The position numbers were made by a program, and so were the translations under genes. A stretch of DNA of 7,478 nt, from positions 1 through 7,478 of the forward strand of contig JAOUFO010000083.1 of NCBI GenBank assembly GCA_029858165.1. The letters are read 5' to 3'. Shown here piece after piece: positions 5,817-7,478 of this stretch (the first letter of the stretch is position 1; the number at the start of each line of letters is the position of its first letter). The DNA comes from Deltaproteobacteria bacterium. Its GTDB lineage: Bacteria; SAR324; JACQKK01. The notes beneath the pieces were generated by a model, which saw nothing but the letters and a program-made list of their open reading frames with translations, was not told where the DNA came from and did not search any database.

Positions 5817-6548
5817 TCAAGGGGCTTCGTCTTGCCGCATGATCTTGATTTCCACCCGGCGGTTCCGTGTCCGGCCCATGGATGTGGTGTTGTCAAATCG
5901 GGGGTGAGAGGGCCCAAACCCGATGATAGAGGTCCGATCCGGCGGGACCCCCTTGGAAAACAGCAATTTTTGGACCGTTTGAGCCCTGGCCAGCGAAAGG
6001 AACCAGGGGTCTTTAAAAACCGATGGGTCGGCCTCAAACGGGTCCGTGTGGCCTTCCACCCGGATATCGTGGGTGGATTCACGCAACATTTCACCCAATT
6101 TTAACACATGTTTCAACCCCAAAGGGGTGATTTTGTCCGATCCCGGTTCAAAGGTGGTCTCGGAGGGCAGTCCAATCACCATTCCTTGTTTATCCTGGGT
6201 CACCGTTACATCGGAAGCCCCGATTTCATTCAGCAACACCTGAATGTTGTCTTGTGAAATCTGACGGTTGGGCACAAAAGCCAGCTCTTTGGTGATGGAA
6301 GAACGGAATGCGCCGAAGGGGCCTTCCCTGGGGGTGGAAATCTCGCTGAGCTTTTCCTTTTGAGGCGACTGGGAGGCGAAAATAAGCACGAAAAAGGTCA
6401 TCAGCAACGTCAGCAGGTCCGAAAACGTCACCATCCAGGCATCCGGGTCCGGGCCATCGCCATCAGCACGGGGCGGCTTTTCAGGAGGCGGGAGGGTTTT
6501 CCCGGTCTCGCCGGAGGTCTCCCCGGCAGAAAGCATCTCATCACTCAT
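5817..6548 (-). CDS. motB: MotB flagellar stator protein, canonical
   Basis: MotB anchors the stator to peptidoglycan and carries the proton-accepting Asp. From the ATG at 6546-6548 it has 243 residues: an acidic, Pro-rich cytoplasmic N-terminus, the signature helix MVTFSDLLTLLMTFFVLIF (39-57) with the key D44, and an OmpA-like domain (about 115-240). That domain contains EGHTD (D169), LSLAR (R188) and GRTRNRRVEI, so the diaminopimelate-contacting Asp/Arg pair known from OmpA is intact. I chose this start because ATGAGTGA overlaps the stop of the preceding motB-like gene by 8 nt, suggesting translational coupling. Upstream in-frame starts exist (ATG at 6560 and 6575, GTG at 6584) and cannot be excluded. 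All residues expected of a working MotB are present, in contrast to its neighbour. Confidence 0.93.
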   Translation of the reverse strand: MSDEMLSAGETSGETGKTLPPPEKPPRADGDGPDPDAWMVTFSDLLTLLMTFFVLIFASQSPQKEKLSEISTPREGPFGAFRSSITKELAFVPNRQISQDNIQVLLNEIGASDVTVTQDKQGMVIGLPSETTFEPGSDKITPLGLKHVLKLGEMLRESTHDIRVEGHTDPFEADPSVFKDPWFLSLARAQTVQKLLFSKGVPPDRTSIIGFGPSHPRFDNTTSMGRTRNRRVEIKIMRQDEAP

Positions 6549-7287
6549 GGGGCGGCTCATGCCTCGGGGGGGCATCACCGACACCGGTGATTTTGCCCAT
6601 CATCAAAATGGTGACCCGCTCGTTGCGGTCCCGGCCCGCGGGGCTGAGGTTGCTGGCCAAAGGCCGGGTGGCCCCGTACCCCGCCACACTCATCCGGCGG
6701 GCAGGCATCCCCTTGCCCATGTAATGCTGAAACACCGCCAAAGCCCGCATGGCCGAAAGCCTCCAGTTGTCCTTAAACGGAGAGCCGGGCAGCGGCGGGG
6801 CGGTGCTGGTGTGGCCTTCTATGCGGATGGGATTGGTGGTGCGGATAACCAAGTTGAACAGGCTGTCCAAAACCGGCAGAGATTCGGGGTTCAGTTTGTC
6901 GGAGCCGGGGTAAAAACCGTAGCCGCTGCTAAAATGGATATAGGTGCCTTCAGCCGTCACCTCAAAGGTCAGGTCCTTTTTGCGCCGGTTTTCCTCTACA
7001 TAAAAAGAAAGTTCCCCCAGGTAATCCTCCACATCCTGGCTGAAGGTGGTGGTGTTTTCCTCGGTGCTGACCCCGGACATATCGGTAAATTCACCAAACT
7101 GGATATGGCGCCCCCCAAAGCTGCTGAACGCCTCCCGCACCCGCTGGAAAATCACTTGTTCTTTTTCCTTGCTGGGGGTGGAAAGAGCCACCAGCAGGAT
7201 AAAAAAAGCCAGCAATATCATATTGAGGGATAAAAACATCACCACCGAAACATCCCGGTCCTTGGTTTCAGGCTTTTTTTTGCTCAT
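6541..7287 (-). CDS. MotB/OmpA-family stator protein lacking the proton-binding Asp (MotB-like 1)
   Basis: A 248-residue protein with one N-terminal membrane helix (about residues 13-35) and a C-terminal OmpA-like peptidoglycan-binding domain (about 110-230), the MotB layout. The start ATG at 7285-7287 has AGGA at 7295-7298, 7 nt upstream. Lining up the FF pair of its helix with that of the next gene places S20 where MotB has its proton-carrying Asp; N22 and the earlier D12 are the nearest polar residues. In the OmpA domain the usual HTD is HTS (H159-T160-S161), while the conserved Arg (R181, in LSAMRA), N174-W175 and the C-terminal GRDRNERV segment remain. It lies between motA and a canonical motB, overlapping the latter by 8 nt. 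It probably joins the flagellar stator as a second B subunit. Automatic annotation would call it MotB or OmpA family. The fold is well supported; the loss of channel function is inferred from the missing Asp. Confidence 0.9.
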   Translation of the reverse strand: MSKKKPETKDRDVSVVMFLSLNMILLAFFILLVALSTPSKEKEQVIFQRVREAFSSFGGRHIQFGEFTDMSGVSTEENTTTFSQDVEDYLGELSFYVEENRRKKDLTFEVTAEGTYIHFSSGYGFYPGSDKLNPESLPVLDSLFNLVIRTTNPIRIEGHTSTAPPLPGSPFKDNWRLSAMRALAVFQHYMGKGMPARRMSVAGYGATRPLASNLSPAGRDRNERVTILMMGKITGVGDAPPRHEPPHE

Positions 7288-7331
7288 GGGAGGGTCCTGA
7301 TGGGATGTTTAAAGCCTCGGCCGGGTTCCGG

Positions 7332-7478
7332 TCAGGTCATGGAGGCGCGCAGGCCAGGGGCCAGAAAGCTGTTTAATTTTTGTTCCACCACCCGGGGGTT
7401 GCTTCCCTGCTGGATGGACAGAATGCCTTCCATGGTCATGCGCAAAATCATGGCCTCTTTGGCCGAGCGGACCTTCAG
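7332..7478 (-). CDS. motA: MotA flagellar stator subunit, C-terminal 48 residues (5' end beyond window)
   Basis: MotA forms the pentameric membrane channel of the flagellar stator, converting ion flow into rotor torque together with MotB. Only the end of the gene is inside the window: the frame runs open from base 7478 to a TGA at 7332-7334 and gives 48 residues. They contain the stretch EGILSIQQGSNPRVVEQKL, which matches the conserved cytoplasmic C-terminal helix of MotA proteins of the long Desulfovibrio/Bacillus-like kind (known family feature). No membrane segment is visible because they lie upstream. A motB-type gene begins 44 nt downstream, the usual partner order. Identification rests on this short tail and on context. 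The nearby 7332 stop and the downstream start at 7287 argue for one transcript. Confidence 0.88.
   Translation of the reverse strand: MKVRSAKEAMILRMTMEGILSIQQGSNPRVVEQKLNSFLAPGLRASMT

Noticed and set aside
5696..6094. Upstream extension of the fliL frame across the end of motB
   Set aside because: It overlaps the conserved OmpA domain of MotB in another frame, has no FliL resemblance there, and a well-supported fliL start exists at 5653.
5817..7287. Zorya-type defence (MotA-like plus OmpA-domain protein)
   Set aside because: The genes are surrounded by fliL, fliN and fliOPQ, the MotA tail is flagellar in type, and no Zorya effector helicase or nuclease is present.

Overview
The window reads as one tightly packed block of flagellar genes, all on the minus strand, from a GC-rich, flagellated Gram-negative bacterium. 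The order motA - motB-like - motB - fliL - fliN - fliO - fliP - fliQ, with two tandem MotB-type genes and no fliM between fliL and fliN, resembles what I recall of flagellar operons in sulfate-reducing Desulfobacterota. That placement is inference; no rRNA or other marker is present to confirm it.

Layout in transcription order (right to left). 7478-7332: the C-terminal end of MotA, cut by the window edge. 7287-6541 and 6548-5817: two consecutive MotB/OmpA-type stator proteins overlapping by 8 nt. 5653 (or 5695)-5138: FliL. 5096-4659: FliN, a C-ring protein. 4580-3984, 3981-3184 and 3178-2909: FliO, FliP and FliQ of the flagellar export gate. Where fliR would commonly follow fliQ, there is instead a three-gene cassette: 2892-1579, a large MotA/TolQ/ExbB-family channel subunit; 1567-941, an ExbD-like protein A; and 890-234, an ExbD-like protein B. 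A short basic reading frame (237-10) with an out-of-phase 27-nt direct repeat closes the window. There are no RNA genes, mobile elements or CRISPR arrays, and no gap between genes exceeds about 165 bases.

The right half is a standard flagellar module: stator (MotA/MotB), stator-associated FliL, rotor switch (FliN) and export gate (FliOPQ). The left cassette has the parts of a second proton-driven 5:2-type motor: one channel subunit plus two single-pass peptidoglycan-side partners. No TonB, TolA or Pal gene is present to give it a Ton or Tol role.

The most interesting signal is a repeated asymmetry. In both stator sets the B-type subunit is present as two different genes. One partner keeps the membrane aspartate that carries the protons (MotB D44; ExbD-like B D19). 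The other has serine at the gaplessly aligned position (MotB-like S20; ExbD-like A S14). The Asp-less MotB-like protein also has HTS instead of HTD in its peptidoglycan-binding motif. This suggests, without proving, hetero-dimeric B subunits with a single protonatable site in both motors.
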